Below are positions 1-11,147 of a stretch of DNA of 64,000 nt, piece by piece. Positions within the stretch are counted from its first letter, which is position 1. Each line of letters opens with the position of its first letter. Under the pieces are notes generated by a model. It had not been told where the DNA came from. It was given only the letters and a program-made list of their open reading frames with translations, and did not search any database. Location of the stretch: contig JACKQL020000045.1 of NCBI GenBank assembly GCA_018296165.2, positions 310,001 through 374,000 of the forward strand. The letters are read 5' to 3'. This DNA comes from Termitomyces sp. T153. Its lineage: Eukaryota > Basidiomycota > Agaricomycetes > Agaricales > Lyophyllaceae. The position numbers were made by a program, and so were the translations under genes.

Positions 1-161
1 CTTAATGGCTCAGGGAAACAATAGATACATGCTATCAACCAAAGCTGTTTGCTTTTCCCTATTCAAAGTGCCAGCTACTTTAAAAGGCAATTATTATGTA
101 AGAATTGGTCAGCATTAGTCAGGCTTACTTCAGCAGAATCCCAAAAAGTCATCCACACAGC

Positions 162-308
162 CACATTTCCAGGAGTCATCCCATATATTATAGCACAGCC
201 ACATTCCCAGGAGTAATCCCAAAAAGTCATCCACACAGCCACATTCCCAGTCATGACTCCTGGGAATGTGGCTGTGCTATAATATATGGGATGACTCCTG
301 GGAATGTG
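162..308. repeat. 52-bp inverted repeat (long hairpin)
   Basis: The arm at 162-213 is the reverse complement of 257-308 with one mismatch. The spacer of about 43 bp carries further partial copies of the same motif (core CACATTCCCAGGAGT). It looks like the end of a foldback or MITE-like element, but no coding sequence is attached. Confidence 0.85.
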
Positions 309-351
309 ACTCCTGGGAATGTGACTCCTGGGAATGTGACTCCTGGGAATG
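292..351 (+). repeat. 15-bp tandem repeat, 4 copies
   Basis: The unit TGACTCCTGGGAATG repeats four times head to tail. It shares sequence with the right arm of the adjacent inverted repeat, so it was probably amplified from it. Confidence 0.85.
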
Positions 352-900
352 TGGCTGTGCACCCATTATATGTGACAACTTTGGACTGTGCTGACTAAAA
401 CATTATCAGCACTGACAAATGCTGACAAATTTCAACCCTTTTATAGTAATAAGCTGTTTTGCTGCTCTTCAGATGCATTTTTTACAAAAAAAATACAGTA
501 GGCAACTTTAGTACATCTTTTGACTATGTGTGAAAGGTATCTTGGACCCAGATAACACATCAAGAAAGACTGCAAATATTATTAGGAAATCCTGAATGGT
601 TTACAAATGTAAGTGTGAGTTTTGTTGGATTCAAGCAACAAATGCTAACTTCTATGAACTTCAGCACCTAATGTCTATAGTTGGACCATGTAGTATAGAT
701 ATTCTTAATGGTTTACAAATGTAAAGTGACAGTTTAAATAATTGCTTGGTTAGTACTAACTTTTATAATTTTCAGCATTTCTAATATATACCAGTGGACA
801 TTGTAGTATTTTGTTAATAATGTAATATAGATACATGATTGGTTTATACATGAAATCTCAGTGTATTGAATTGTAAGAGAAAAGCAACACTTGATCAACA

Positions 901-1128
901 AAATACAAAGACCTAACCAAATGAAGTGAGGTTGGGTCTGGGACTTAGCATTGAGTTTGAAATACAAGGACCTAACCAAACAAAGTGAGGTTGAGTCTGG
1001 GACTTAGCATTGAGTTTGAAATACAAAGATCTAACCAAACAAAGTGAGGTTGGGTCTGGAAATTAGCATTAAGTTTGAAATACAAGGACCTAAACAAACA
1101 AAGTGAGGTTGGGTCTGGAATGAAGCAA
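901..1128 (+). repeat. 59-bp tandem repeat, about 4 copies
   Basis: Four imperfect copies of a 59-bp unit, each with ACCTAACCAAA then GTGAGGTTGGGTCTGG. Within each unit GACCTAACC and GGTTGGGTC can pair (one G-U), so each unit can form a small stem-loop. A related copy lies at 45.13-45.29 kb, so this is a dispersed element and not only a local tandem expansion. Confidence 0.8.
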
Positions 1129-1168
1129 GAGCTACAGGCCCGTGCCGAAGGCACGGGGCGTAGCTCGT
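1129..1168. repeat. Nested perfect hairpin at end of dispersed repeat
   Basis: Outer arms GAGCTAC / GTAGCTC enclose inner arms CCCGTGCC / GGCACGGG around a GAA loop. It follows the 59-bp units directly. The copy near 45.25-45.29 kb has the same layout with a decayed inner stem, so hairpin and tandem units appear to be parts of one element. Confidence 0.75.
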
Positions 1169-1760
1169 AGATTATAGATTCGGTGCCGGGGACTGGTACC
1201 ACGGATTAAATAAGCTTCTCCCAAAATGGCAATGTCAAAGTGGTCAGCTTTTTTCCGTTCCCCATCATCTCCATTCACGAAGCGTGCCATGGATGATACA
1301 CTCACGTCATACTTTAATCGAACTGGACCTCGGAATCTTCAATGGATGTGGCGGTGTGGTTATGTTTGCCTTGTTCGATGTCGGACCATGTGCTAGATTG
1401 TACACAACTGATTGTTAAGGAAACTAGACTGTCATGTTTCGTCTGCTTCGTCAAGCGCTCTGTCACGGGAATCACCATATATGACAAGCTACAAAGTGTC
1501 GAAAGTGTCCTCCTCTTCTATAGTTCTTTGTAAGAGGAGGTTGGCTTGTCTCATATTGCACACCACCTGGTCTCGTTATGACAACATCTGGTGATCAAGG
1601 CCCGGGATGACGCCTCAGTGCTTCCGTGGGGCGACTTTTGAGGAAACCCGGGGGAACATTGAGGAAACCTGGGGGCATTTGGTGTATCAGATGGCCTGGA
1701 TGCCAAGGACCTATCATATGCACTACAAGAATGTCTTGACTCGTTTATGAAATGCAGAAG

Positions 1761-1770
1761 TATATAAAAC
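1761..1770 (+). promoter_or_regulatory. Candidate TATA box of the GH17 gene
   Basis: TATATAAAAC lies about 70 bp upstream of the chosen ATG at 1838, a plausible distance for a short-leader fungal gene. Assigned by position and sequence only. Confidence 0.4.
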
Positions 1771-1837
1771 AGTCCAATCCTCTTAACGAGCACGTTAAGA
1801 AAGCGGCTGACCGCTCGTCTTGGGTTTCTTTCTCACA

Positions 1838-3302
1838 ATGTGGTTTTCTGCAGTCGCACTCTTGTCTCTTCTTGCGTTTGGGAGTTGTCTTGTTACTTTT
1901 GCGAACCCGTTAAAGGCCACTCACACTATCAAGCTTGACACTCGCCGCGTAAATCCCAAAGCTCCTCCGAATTGCTTCCCAGCCCTGGGGTTTACTATGC
2001 CTACCGCGGTCCCGACTTCTTTGACGAACTGGTGGTGTGATACAAGTACAGAATATGGCTTTGTAGGGTTCAGCTATGAAGTCACTGCGTGTATGTTCTC
2101 TCTCGTGTATACTAACGGTGCTACCTGCTGAACTAATCGCAGGCCAAAGTCTTGAAAAACTCAGGAGACAATTTCTAGACGTTCGACAGCGCTTCAATGG
2201 GCGTTACGTCCGTCTCTATGGCTTCTGTGATAGAATCGGATTCTAGTAAGTAGTCAATGACTGGAGCTAAGGGTTCAGACAATCTCTTTATTCAGCGATG
2301 ATGTTGTCGATGCTGCTTGGGGAGCGGGTATCGGTGTACAAGCTCTGATTTGGGTGATCAATCATACATGATCTTCATCTTCTTTTATCGTGTTAATTCA
2401 GACTTGTGATCTCTTAGTTTGGTTTCGATGGTGGGGACGAATGGAAGGGACGTCGAGATACCTTGTTTGCCGCACTTCACGCAAATCCCAAGGCCAAGTT
2501 CGTCACGCGCGTCCTTCAGTTCGGATCGGAACCGCTGTTTGACTGGGTCCTGGACCCCTACAGTCTCATCGACCAAGTAAAGGTTGCGAAGGCGAATTTA
2601 TCCAGCTTGCATATACCCGTCACTGTTAGTGACATGGCATATTCCTTCAGAGATGTTCGTCTTTTCCGCCTCATAATTCAGATATATTACGTAACAAAAC
2701 GAAAATAGCTGCATGCCGGTGACGGAGGTCCCCAAGTTCTGCAGGCCATCGACATGTTTGATGCCCACATGCTACCTTTCTTCTCGACTCTTGCATCAAC
2801 AGGTGAGCTTGAATGACAATATGATAGATAAGATCAAGATCCTAAGCTACCCTATCCAGCAAATAAATCGTGGCCGATCGTCCAGTCCGATCTAGACTAC
2901 TTCATTTCTCAGGGCGAGGGAGTAAAGAAGATTTGGTTTAGTGAGGTGAGAGGGTGTTCCAACTAACTGAAGGCATCGTGTTAGAATCCTGATTTTTTAC
3001 CTCAGAACGGGTGGCCCTCTGTGACATCCCCTGGCGTGCAACCCAACAGTCCTAGTGCAGTAGCGAATGTTCAGAACGAAAAGGTGACTATCATTTCCCG
3101 GAACTTGGCCTAATTTACCCCATTAATACAGGATTACTACAAAGTTCTAGACAGCCACTGTCCTGAGCTGAAGGCAGTCCCGGGTGGCGGCGTGGGATGG
3201 TTTGCACACATCTACTCTGATGCCCAAGAACCTGGCTATGGGATCTATGACAAGTCAGAGGCAAATCTCAAGTTCCCGTTTGCTCCGAAAACTTCTTGTT
3301 AA
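1838..3302 (+). CDS. Secreted GH17-type beta-1,3-glucanase / cell-wall glucanosyl hydrolase
   Basis: Eight exons (1838-2090, 2143-2245, 2296-2353, 2418-2654, 2709-2802, 2860-2945, 3006-3083, 3132-3302) give 359 aa. The start at 1838 is chosen because it opens directly into a signal peptide (MWFSAVALLSLLAFGSC). The C-terminal part carries IWFSENGWPS, which matches the GH17 signature with its catalytic nucleophile Glu. Glu in QFGSEP, about residue 180, is the likely acid/base. GH17 enzymes cleave or re-ligate beta-1,3-glucan, so a role in remodelling the fungal wall outside the cell is expected. The protein is close to the usual length for the secreted, non-anchored forms and I see no GPI signal. 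Introns are 50-65 nt; the third uses a less typical GTGATC donor. Family assignment is firm; the precise linkage specificity is not readable from sequence. Confidence 0.85.
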
Positions 3303-3532
3303 TCAGGTCGGACTAATTCCCAGACAGAGCGCTTTGTGGCGCTCGTTACTTCTACGTAGCCGATACATATCTGTGTCTGACTTGTCTTGTTTGTTTCTAT
3401 TCCATCATCTGTACTCATGTATAATTTATCAAATGTACTTTTATGTAATTGGCTATCTCGGTCCGTTCAGCTGAATGAGTTTAGTCGTAGAGCAGATGCC
3501 AAACAACCTATACTTTCCGAACCACGACACCT

Positions 3533-4751
3533 ATGGCTTCGTCATCATCGCGAGCTCTCAACGCCATTCTTCCTCAGATCGCTTCAGTGCCTTATGAGGC
3601 TCATCAAAAAGCTCGTACATTTGCTTCTAGATACATAAAATCTGGTCAGTATGACACAGCAATCGACGTTTTATTCCAAAGCGCGCGGGAACTCCTCAAG
3701 GCTGGACAGTTGGGCAGTGGTATAGATCTTGCTGGATTTCTGTTGGAAGTGTATGAAACGAAAGGCGAAGCGGTTTCTGGAGAAAGCAGAGGTCAGCGGG
3801 ACTGAATTTCTTGGAACAAGTGTTGATCCATTCAGACAGGGAGATTAACACAATTGATCGCACTGACCGGTCCCAATGGAACATGGAGAAAAACCCTCAT
3901 TGATAAAGCATTAGCGTGAGCATCATCAGCATATTTTTTAATTTTATGTTTTGACGTGAATGTGGCACAGATGGACTGTCAATCATGGCGACTGCCCTGC
4001 AGGAGATCAGGATCTCCATCACTATGTTGGGGAATTGCTTTACAAAGGTGCGTCTGTTCTTCGAGTCACATACCAGTGACTTAGTTTCTCAGAGGGCGTT
4101 TTTGATGCTGCTGAGCGACATTTCTTAGCATCAGGAAAACGAGACAGTGCTCGTCTGCTCGCTGAGATGTTCACGGTATGGTCCGCAGAAGGTGGAACAG
4201 CAGGGGTGTTTGCTTTGCGTGGTGTCATTCCGTACGTACCTCATATTATTCTACGCTCAGTCACCCATCGATGTCGACAGATATCTACAAAATGGTAACA
4301 TTCTAGCTGCTCGCACATTCATCTCAACTTTTTCTGCCGGTGTTCCCAAGAACACGACCGTAACCCTCGGGGACGATGAAGTCGTTCTTACTCAAGATCA
4401 GGTCGTCAATTTTGCACAAATCGCAGTTGTGACATGCCAGCGAGCACAAGGAGAGAAGAACAAACTCATGAGAGAGAGTTGGGTCAGGCTTTGTGGAACG
4501 TATCAAAGCCGGGGTGGTGTCCTCGCATTACCAGAAGTTCGAGCGGTGCGTTTTGAGCTGGTTACCCTACCGTTGCTGACATGCTATAGCCCCTTAATGA
4601 AATCGGGAATCTTTATTTCGCGATTCCTCTTCCACGGACTCAACAAACCAATCCAATGGGCGATATTATGTCTACTTTGTTTGGAACTCCTAAAGATCAG
4701 CAGCCAGTGAGGCGATTGACTACCCCTGGTATCTCTAGCGGACTGGATTAG
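3533..4751 (+). CDS. GET4: GET4 homologue (tail-anchored protein insertion factor)
   Basis: Six exons (3533-3791, 3840-3915, 3971-4047, 4093-4231, 4281-4545, 4590-4751) give 325 aa, the usual size. The N-terminal region reads YEAHQKARTFASRY then a stretch ending LLKAGQLGSGIDLAGFLLEVY, which is diagnostic of the GET4/TRC40-pathway alpha-solenoid family. Later conserved blocks are HHYVGELLYKEGVFDAAERH and a C-terminal NLYFAIPLPR. In yeast and animals GET4 (TRC35) pairs with GET5 and hands tail-anchored membrane proteins from Sgt2 to the GET3 ATPase in the cytosol. The gene starts 230 bp after the GH17 stop on the same strand. All exon phases agree and no lesion is seen. Confidence 0.93.
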
Positions 4752-5205
4752 AGGCGATCATCATGTACACCTTTAGATACTCTGATATCACCTTTTAACG
4801 CTGCCCAAAATTTCAACTCCTTCCGTTTTTCCAGCAATCCTAATCGCAAGATGACGATGATGGCGATCTCTGTCTTAACCACTGGCAAGCTATGCTACAG
4901 GCTAGGGCAAGTAGGTACTCTATGTCTGTTCTATGCGGGCAAGTACTCTATGTATGTTGTATGCATGGCCAGGTTTCGTGTCCCCGTAGTGAATAAATAG
5001 TATAGGTTTCCTGGCAGAGTTGTCTTATGGTGTTTTAACTGCAAGATCACGTAGTATCTTCAAAGGCAAATCATGGTTTGCAGATTGAGCATAGCCCCTT
5101 AGGCCTTAGGTACATACACCGACAAGATATGGTACTAGATGATTCTCTGAGTCCGGACGAAACACATCGCTCCACTGAGATGGATCACCTGGCCTGATCA
5201 TTGAA
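4752..5205. other. Intergenic, convergent 3' ends
   Basis: Holds the 3' flanks of GET4 (+) and of the minus-strand gene that ends at 5206. A GTACTCTATGTMTG-like stretch is repeated twice near 4915-4960. No coding exon or RNA gene seen. Confidence 0.6.
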
Positions 5206-6774
5206 TCAGCACGAAGACCCAGTCTGTTCCTGGTTGGCGACTGATAGAAGCTTGGCTGTCTGGGCTTTTGCAAGTGAGGGATGAAATTCTGGCATGACGG
5301 CCATCAGATTTTCGAACGACGCGAGGATATCGTCCAGGCAAGAATCAACGGAAGCAGGTACACTTCCCGGCATGGCTACCAGATATCCGAGTTCTGTCGA
5401 ACCATTAGAGGAAATACTGCATCGTTTGATGTCCCAGAACGCCTTGACTGTATCCGCCTTCAGTCCGTCCGTCACGGTGTCAGTGGCGTTGAAATTCGAC
5501 AACGCATACGGCGGAGGTGGGGTGGCTGGCTCTTGGGCACCTAGTTCTTGTGCATCCTTATCTTCAGCATCCTCATCTTCATAGACAGATATATCACTTT
5601 TGGAACAGCCGACAGGAAGCGTATGACACGTCCAAACTGATGTCCGACTGAGGAGATCTCGAGGATCGGCCGCTGGATCATTCTCATCCTCCTCGCGTGT
5701 CTCCACGAAAGCATCTCGTACAGCCGAGATCACAGCTCTGGAAACTGCTGATGTCGTTGAAGAACGGACCTCGTTACGCTTGACGATCCGGAGTGGAGTT
5801 GTGGGCTTGAGAATGGGCTCTGGAGACGAACTAGACTTTGGTGTCGAGCTCCGGACGACAATGGAAAGTGCAGGCCTCTTGGGAGTAGGCCATACAGACG
5901 GGGGCGAGTCAAAGATACCAAAATCGACGCTCTGACGAGGGGATGCAGTGCGTTGCCTTCGCACTGAGGGTGTTTCAATTACAGATTCAGTATCCGTAGG
6001 CGACGACAGCGAATCAAATTCAATCGGGAATTTCGATGCATTGATATGCTCGGGCTTGGTGATTATGGCGAAAGCTCCTCTCCTATGACCCTTGCCTCCT
6101 CTTCGAGATCTTGGGGGTGTGCTTGTGCAGAGCGGCAACGTAAACAACGAAGGTTCGGCATCTTCCGTTGTATAGCCGTTGTTGAAAGGATATGTGGCGA
6201 GTGGGGATACAGGCTTCACGTCCAAAAAGGGATCCATCGTCAGGTTACCTGCCAGATTGAGATCGAAATCATGGTTGGTTCCCTCTCCAGTAGTCTTTTT
6301 CGGCGGGTCAGGCGACTCGGAAGCAGGCACAATCGAAGCTGACAGGTCAATGCTGATAAATTCGGGGCGAAAAGGGCCTGACGCAGATCCTGAAGAGAAA
6401 CCAAGAAAGGAAGTCAGTTTGTCCTCTTGCTGCCGATGGGAATGCATGTCTGCAGCCTTCTGTACCACCTGCCGAGAAGTTCCTTGTGTCGAGGAAGCCA
6501 GAGGGGGAGCCGGCATAGGATAAGCGCCTAAGTCAAGGTTAACCCACGGTCAAACTACACAAACTCGCAACTGAGCGAAAAACTCACATCGCTCTCTCTT
6601 GACAGTCGTGCCTTTCTCCAAGTCGATTTCAATGGCACAAGGGACGACAGCCGATGTTTCGCGGAACGGAAAAGGCGCCGAAGAGCGAATAGAAATTAAA
6701 GCTTGGATAACAGTCCAAATGTAAAAGAGCGTGGCCATAAAGGAGTGTGATAGTCTCTGTATGAGAGAAGCCAT
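5206..6774 (-). CDS. Unknown protein, one N-terminal transmembrane segment, disordered body
   Basis: Two exons (6588-6774 and 5206-6527) joined by a 60-nt GT-AG intron give 502 aa. An N-terminal hydrophobic segment (about residues 12-29, FMATLFYIWTVIQALISI) is followed by a long low-complexity region rich in Ser, Thr and Pro. This region has basic patches around residue 200 and an acidic block (VYEDEDAEDKDAQE) near residue 390. The last 70 residues (around CLDDILASFENLMAVMPEF) look more ordered and may be helical. I do not recognise a domain. The layout suits a membrane-tethered protein with a cytosolic disordered tail, but the topology is an inference. The start at 6774 was chosen because it is the first ATG of the continuous reading frame and gives the TM segment. 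Confidence 0.7.
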
Positions 6775-8181
6775 GACGAAACGAATGAGAAGACACGACG
6801 CTCATTAACAGGTTATAATCGGTTTTGTGGAGCGAAAGAAAAGGGCTGACACGCCGATATCTGTCGTCGCGATCCAGAAATATGAGACCTATGCTTTTCA
6901 ATGGCTATCCAGAGGCTGACCCCAAGTCAGACAAGTTCTGTCCCGTAAGATATGACGGAAGCAGCAAAGCAGCTTTCCTCATAGAAGTCGGCTAAGTCTA
7001 CTAAACGGCATGCAGCGAATAGGCAGAATACGTCTCAAGTAGATGAGCAATCATCTGATTCGAGGACATGACACGACTTTCTGCGAGGTCTTGCATCCGA
7101 CTTTTCCAACGCTAGGACGGACAAGCCACTTGCAAGATAAGGCAGTGATGAGTCATGACGGCTGTCTGGACCTTCAAGCCAGAAATCGTCAAGCACTGTT
7201 AGGGAATTGTAGGAAGGGCAACTGATCAAAGACCGTGACATGCTGGGTTGGGCGGAGCAACCAGGGTTCCGTGACCCGTGACAGGTCAGGAATAAGACAA
7301 CCGCAGGCTAGAATTACTGAATAGAATCCTCTTACTTACCTGCTCACAAGGCGGGACCAAAAGCAACCAGTCATCCATGATGCGTTACCTGGAGGTACAT
7401 AAGCAACGTATATAGCCAACACAATCAGGCAATCGTGACCGTGACGATTGCCTCCTACATTCTCTAACGGTAGAATTGCACCCAGGTGCATTCTAATTTC
7501 TGCCTAATTGCAAATGATTATCTCAGTGAGAATTTGGGCGTGTTTCGCACACCAACCTAGGTGAAAAATAAAGACAACCATCAGTTTGTAATATTGACAG
7601 AGGTAGCAATACTATGGAGCAAAAAATTTTTAGGATGGTCAACCTTGAATAATTCAATATTCACCCAAGTGAAGCAGTAGGTACTCATTAGATAGATAAA
7701 ATACCAAGGAATATGTGGCTACAACAGGTAAATGTCCAATGTTAAACGGGTTTTTTCATTTGGAAAGTTTTACCTCCGGATACAATATGTGAAAACTGTC
7801 CATTCTACAGGATGTAATCATATGGTTTTGAACTGATACAAGTCACCACAACCATATTGGACAGAATGAACCCAAAATGAGTCAAAAGATATAAACCTCA
7901 TTACTATGCATCCCCTTGCATCCACATGACATCTCTTCTATATACTTATTTTACTATTCAAGTCATGATTGACAAATAAAGAATAGCGTTAGATACAAGA
8001 ATGATTGTTGAGGTCAAGGAATACTGTACATTCTCCATGATTTACCAGCACTCTCACTATTGCCTCCAACCCAAGTACTCAATATGTTTGTCACACTGGT
8101 CTTGACCCTCCAGCCCACAAGAATGACGATAAATGTAAACATAGGTTCTATGTCAAGCACCACTGGAAATTTCTCATCACT
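6775..8181. other. Intergenic DNA
   Basis: No supported exon. A perfect 10-bp inverted repeat (AGGCAATCGT / ACGATTGCCT, 7-nt loop) sits near 7428-7454, and an imperfect palindrome around CACCCAGGTGCATTC near 7475-7495. From about 7.5 kb the DNA becomes A/T-rich and CpG-poor, suggesting an old repeat, but no element ends were identified. Confidence 0.5.
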
Positions 8182-8908
8182 CTAAAACCCATCTGAAGAA
8201 CAGGTTAACCCACCACGTAAACTGAATCCAGCGGACATTCCGCCGAGGACATTGCGGATGATCCATTCACGGTTGATCTCCTCGTCTGATAGGACCTTCA
8301 AGGCATTTACGAGAACGTTATCATAAAGATATTCGCCTCCCCAGGGTTCGTTGAGGGATGTAAGAGATGGCGTCGGACACCATACCGTCAGAAGAAAGAG
8401 AAGGAAGAGTTTCGTCAGGGATGAATAGAATAATGTCAAAGATACCAGAGAAAATCTTTCGGTGGACTGATCAGATCACGAAACTTCAGTATAAGAGATA
8501 AAAGGACCTGAATTCCCGCTTAATGTCAGAACTCTTGGGTACCGCTCCACGATATCGCCAGGTCTGCACCAAAGAAACGAGGCGCAGAACGAAGTAACAA
8601 GCTACAAGGATTGCCAAATGGAACGCTACCGTTTCTACCGATATCGTAAGTGCGGCTTGCAGGTAGGATAAATGATAATCTAACCAGCAAGACACCCTGT
8701 GAAAACACGGGTAAACCCACTCAATGTTTCCGTCCATGGTGAATGGGTCATCGGCTGAGTAGAATCTGTCACAAATGTAGATTGAAGTTCGAAGGCAGTG
8801 ACATAAGAATCCTACTGAGATGGCTCCATCTAATGACTTCTCATGTCGTTTATCAGTATGTATTTGGAACGACAGAACTAGCATCATACACGCATCTAGA
8901 AAGATCAA
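8182..8908 (-). CDS. Putative integral membrane protein, unknown function
   Basis: Two open blocks on the minus strand, 8486-8908 and 8182-8439, look coding. The first has hydrophobic helices (AALTISVETVAFHLAILVA, then a second around YFVLRLVSLV). The second ends in a soluble tail (WIIRNVLGGMSAGFSLRGG). The most consistent junction skips from YRGA (donor GTACCC near 8540) to the CAG acceptor near 8473, phase 0, but other donors give different reading frames. No convincing start codon with a leader was found; ATGATG near 8893 is possible. No family recognised. It lies alone between non-coding DNA and the transposon island, so decay cannot be excluded. Confidence 0.4.
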
Positions 8909-8939
8909 TGTTACACTAAGCTGAAGAACAAGAGTCCAT

Positions 8940-9940
8940 CTCTCCTATAGAGAACAACTGAGAAAAATTTTACTCCTATACTGAAAAGGCACGTACTTTC
9001 TCCCGAGCTCGATGATTTACATCACACGTCTCCTTGATTTCCGTCGGCCTACGTGGCTTCGTTCCTCGGTTGTACAGAAGATGTCGGTACACCCCCCGCT
9101 TGAGAAGAATAAGATCAAGTAGCAACATTAACGAATCATGCTCCACATAAGGGTCCGCAAAACAATGGCAGACTGACTTGAAGTGGTTCAGGACGTTATA
9201 TCATTCTTCCGGAATTACAAAAGGCACGGACACACTGTTCAAGCCTAAGATTATATGCCGATTCATATTCTGTGTAAAGATATGGGACATAGCTAGTGCA
9301 GGTCGTGCAAATAGGCATGGATGGCTTTGACCAAGGTTTGTGCATTTGCGCCAAAATGTAGCAGCTCGGGTTTCCCCCCTACGGAGTTTGAATTACCGGC
9401 AGTTGCCAGAGCTTCGTCACCCTCTGAGAGAAACGGGGTGACACGTCTGGCAGCGAATAGTGTTTTCTGAGGAAATACTGAAAAAAAACCTGTTGTATCA
9501 TTTCTTGGGCAGAAGGAAAAGGCTTTTCCCATTGTTTAGAGCCTATGTATATTGAAAATACCCTGTTTAGAAATGGCATAACAGGTTTCTTTTTCCATTT
9601 ATCCAATGGAAACAGGTTCCAGTGCCAGCAGTGAGAGTTGTAATGTGGGTTTTTCTAATGGGACAGGTAGTCTGACTGATTTGTCATTGTGCAATTCCAG
9701 CATGCCCCATTTTAAGCAGAACCATTACACAAAAGTCTCGCCAATGATCATGTGCTTAACCTCCTTACTTGCACAAAACACCTGGCTCAGTACTGATAAA
9801 CACAATGGGTGCCCTCTGGCTGAAGATTCCACTACTTGTATTCCTTAATGTATAAAATACCATCAGTAAATAAATACATAGAACTCCATTAGCTCAAGAT
9901 AGTCATAATACATAACAAGCCACATACTTTTGCTGTGAAT
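8940..9940. other. Intergenic DNA approaching the transposon island
   Basis: Only short, non-conserved reading frames are present. CpG becomes scarce from roughly 9.5 kb on. No RNA gene or complete element was recognised. Confidence 0.5.
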
Positions 9941-9949
9941 AGTGATTTA

Positions 9950-10454
9950 CAAGGCTTGGCTCAGCTTGGCTCAAAAGCCCGGGCTTGGGCCAGGCTCACA
10001 AGTGCTAGGGCTTTCCAAAGCTTTGAGCCGAATCTAAGCCCTCATCAAGGGCTGGCCCATCTTGGCTTGGGCTCAAGCCCAGGCTTATCATAAAATGGGA
10101 ATGATGCTAAATATCCTCAACCATCAACATGATAAGGGTAGGAAAAACATAAGAATTATACTTTCAAGATAACTACATTATCCAGATGTATCTTGAAAGT
10201 TTTGAAAAGTTCATTGCACCCTCAATGCCCTGCAAGCAATGTCATGTGATATTTAGTCTTGTTGGAGCTACAGATCTCTGGGTCAGTAAAGGAGTCCACA
10301 CCAGAATTTTCACACTAATACCATTTTACAGAGATAGAGCAAAAAATGTTAAGCACAAAAGCCCCAGGCTCAAGGGCTTTGATGAAGCCAAGCCCAAGGC
10401 CTTTAGAAGAACAACAGGGCCTGGCCTAGCTTACCCAGCTCAGGGCTCATTCAT
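9950..10454. repeat. Foldback-like repeat with GC-rich inverted arms
   Basis: The left arm (about 9950-10090) is packed with GCTTGGCTC / AGCCCGGGCTTGGGC motifs. The right arm (about 10355-10450) carries their complements (AAGCCCCAGGCTCAAGGGC, GGGCCTGGCCTAGC). The A/T-rich middle holds no coding sequence. This is the layout of a MITE or foldback element. The chromovirus LTR begins directly at its right end (10455). Arm homology is imperfect and was judged by eye. Confidence 0.45.
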
Positions 10455-10797
10455 TGTAAGGGCAACCTCTGGTGTGGCAGATCAGAGTCATGCAGCTAGC
10501 AGAGGGGAATCCGAAGTATATTAGTGGAGTAAATGACGATACAAATTGGTAACTAATCACCTAGCAGAGGGGAATCCAAAGAGAACAAGTCTAAGGATCT
10601 CTGCTGCTTGGTGCAGTACATCAGTGGGCAGCAGAGGTGTGAGAACTACTGTACAGGTGACTGGAGCTACTTCTAACCCTAGGGCAATGGTTGCTGAGGT
10701 AATATGGAGAACTCTGGGGTTCTGGAAAGAGCCCCAGAGACATTGAACAAGCTGCAGAGGTGCTGGAACCAGTCATGGAGGTTGGAAATGAAAGTCC
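10455..10797 (-). repeat. LTR copy A (outer, truncated by a few bases)
   Basis: Aligns along its length with LTR copies B and C, starting TGTAAGGGCAACC. Its last bases stop at AAAGTCC, lacking the terminal CCTGACA, and run straight into the TGTAAGG start of copy B. It still contains AGAACAAGTCT. Confidence 0.85.
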
Positions 10798-11147
10798 TGT
10801 AAGGGCAACCTCCAGTGCAGTGGATTAGAGTTATGCAGCTAGCAGAGGGGAATCCAAAGTATATTAGCAGAGTAGACAACAATACAAATTGGTAACTAAT
10901 CACCTAGCAGAGGGGAATCTGAAGAGAACAAGTCTAAGGATTCCTGCTGCTTGGTGCGGTGCATCAGTGGGTAGTGGAGGCATGGGAACTACTGTACAGG
11001 TGACCAGAGCTACTCCTAACCCTAGGGCAATGGTTGCTGAGGTAATACAGAGAACTCTGGAGTTCTGGAAAGAGCTCTGGAGACATCAAACAAGCTGCAG
11101 AGGTGCTGGAACCAGTCACAGAGGTTGGAAATGGAAGTCCCCTGACA
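10798..11147 (-). repeat. 3' LTR (copy B) of the chromovirus
   Basis: 350 bp, TGTAAGGG...CCCTGACA on the plus strand. In element sense it is preceded by the purine tract. It lacks a ~20-bp insertion (CCAGAGATTTCCAGAGTTCT region) present in the 5' LTR. The 11-mer AGAACAAGTCT lies at 10925-10935. Confidence 0.88.

Larger units (their letters stand above)
1..1128. other. CpG-poor repeat region without genes
   Basis: This stretch has essentially no CpG dinucleotides and no credible coding exon. It contains the 52-bp inverted repeat, the 15-bp tandem repeat and the 59-bp tandem units listed separately. Base composition resembles the transposon island at 9.6-32.7 kb and differs from the gene-bearing DNA that starts after about 1.13 kb. 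Confidence 0.6.

Noticed and set aside
4147..4710. A single 187-aa frame as an independent gene
   Set aside because: It reads through an intron of GET4; the spliced model recovers the conserved family sequence instead.
5281..6523. Plus-strand frames opposite the 502-aa gene
   Set aside because: The minus-strand gene has a consistent two-exon structure with a TM segment; the plus-strand frames are short, overlap each other and have no start or splice context.
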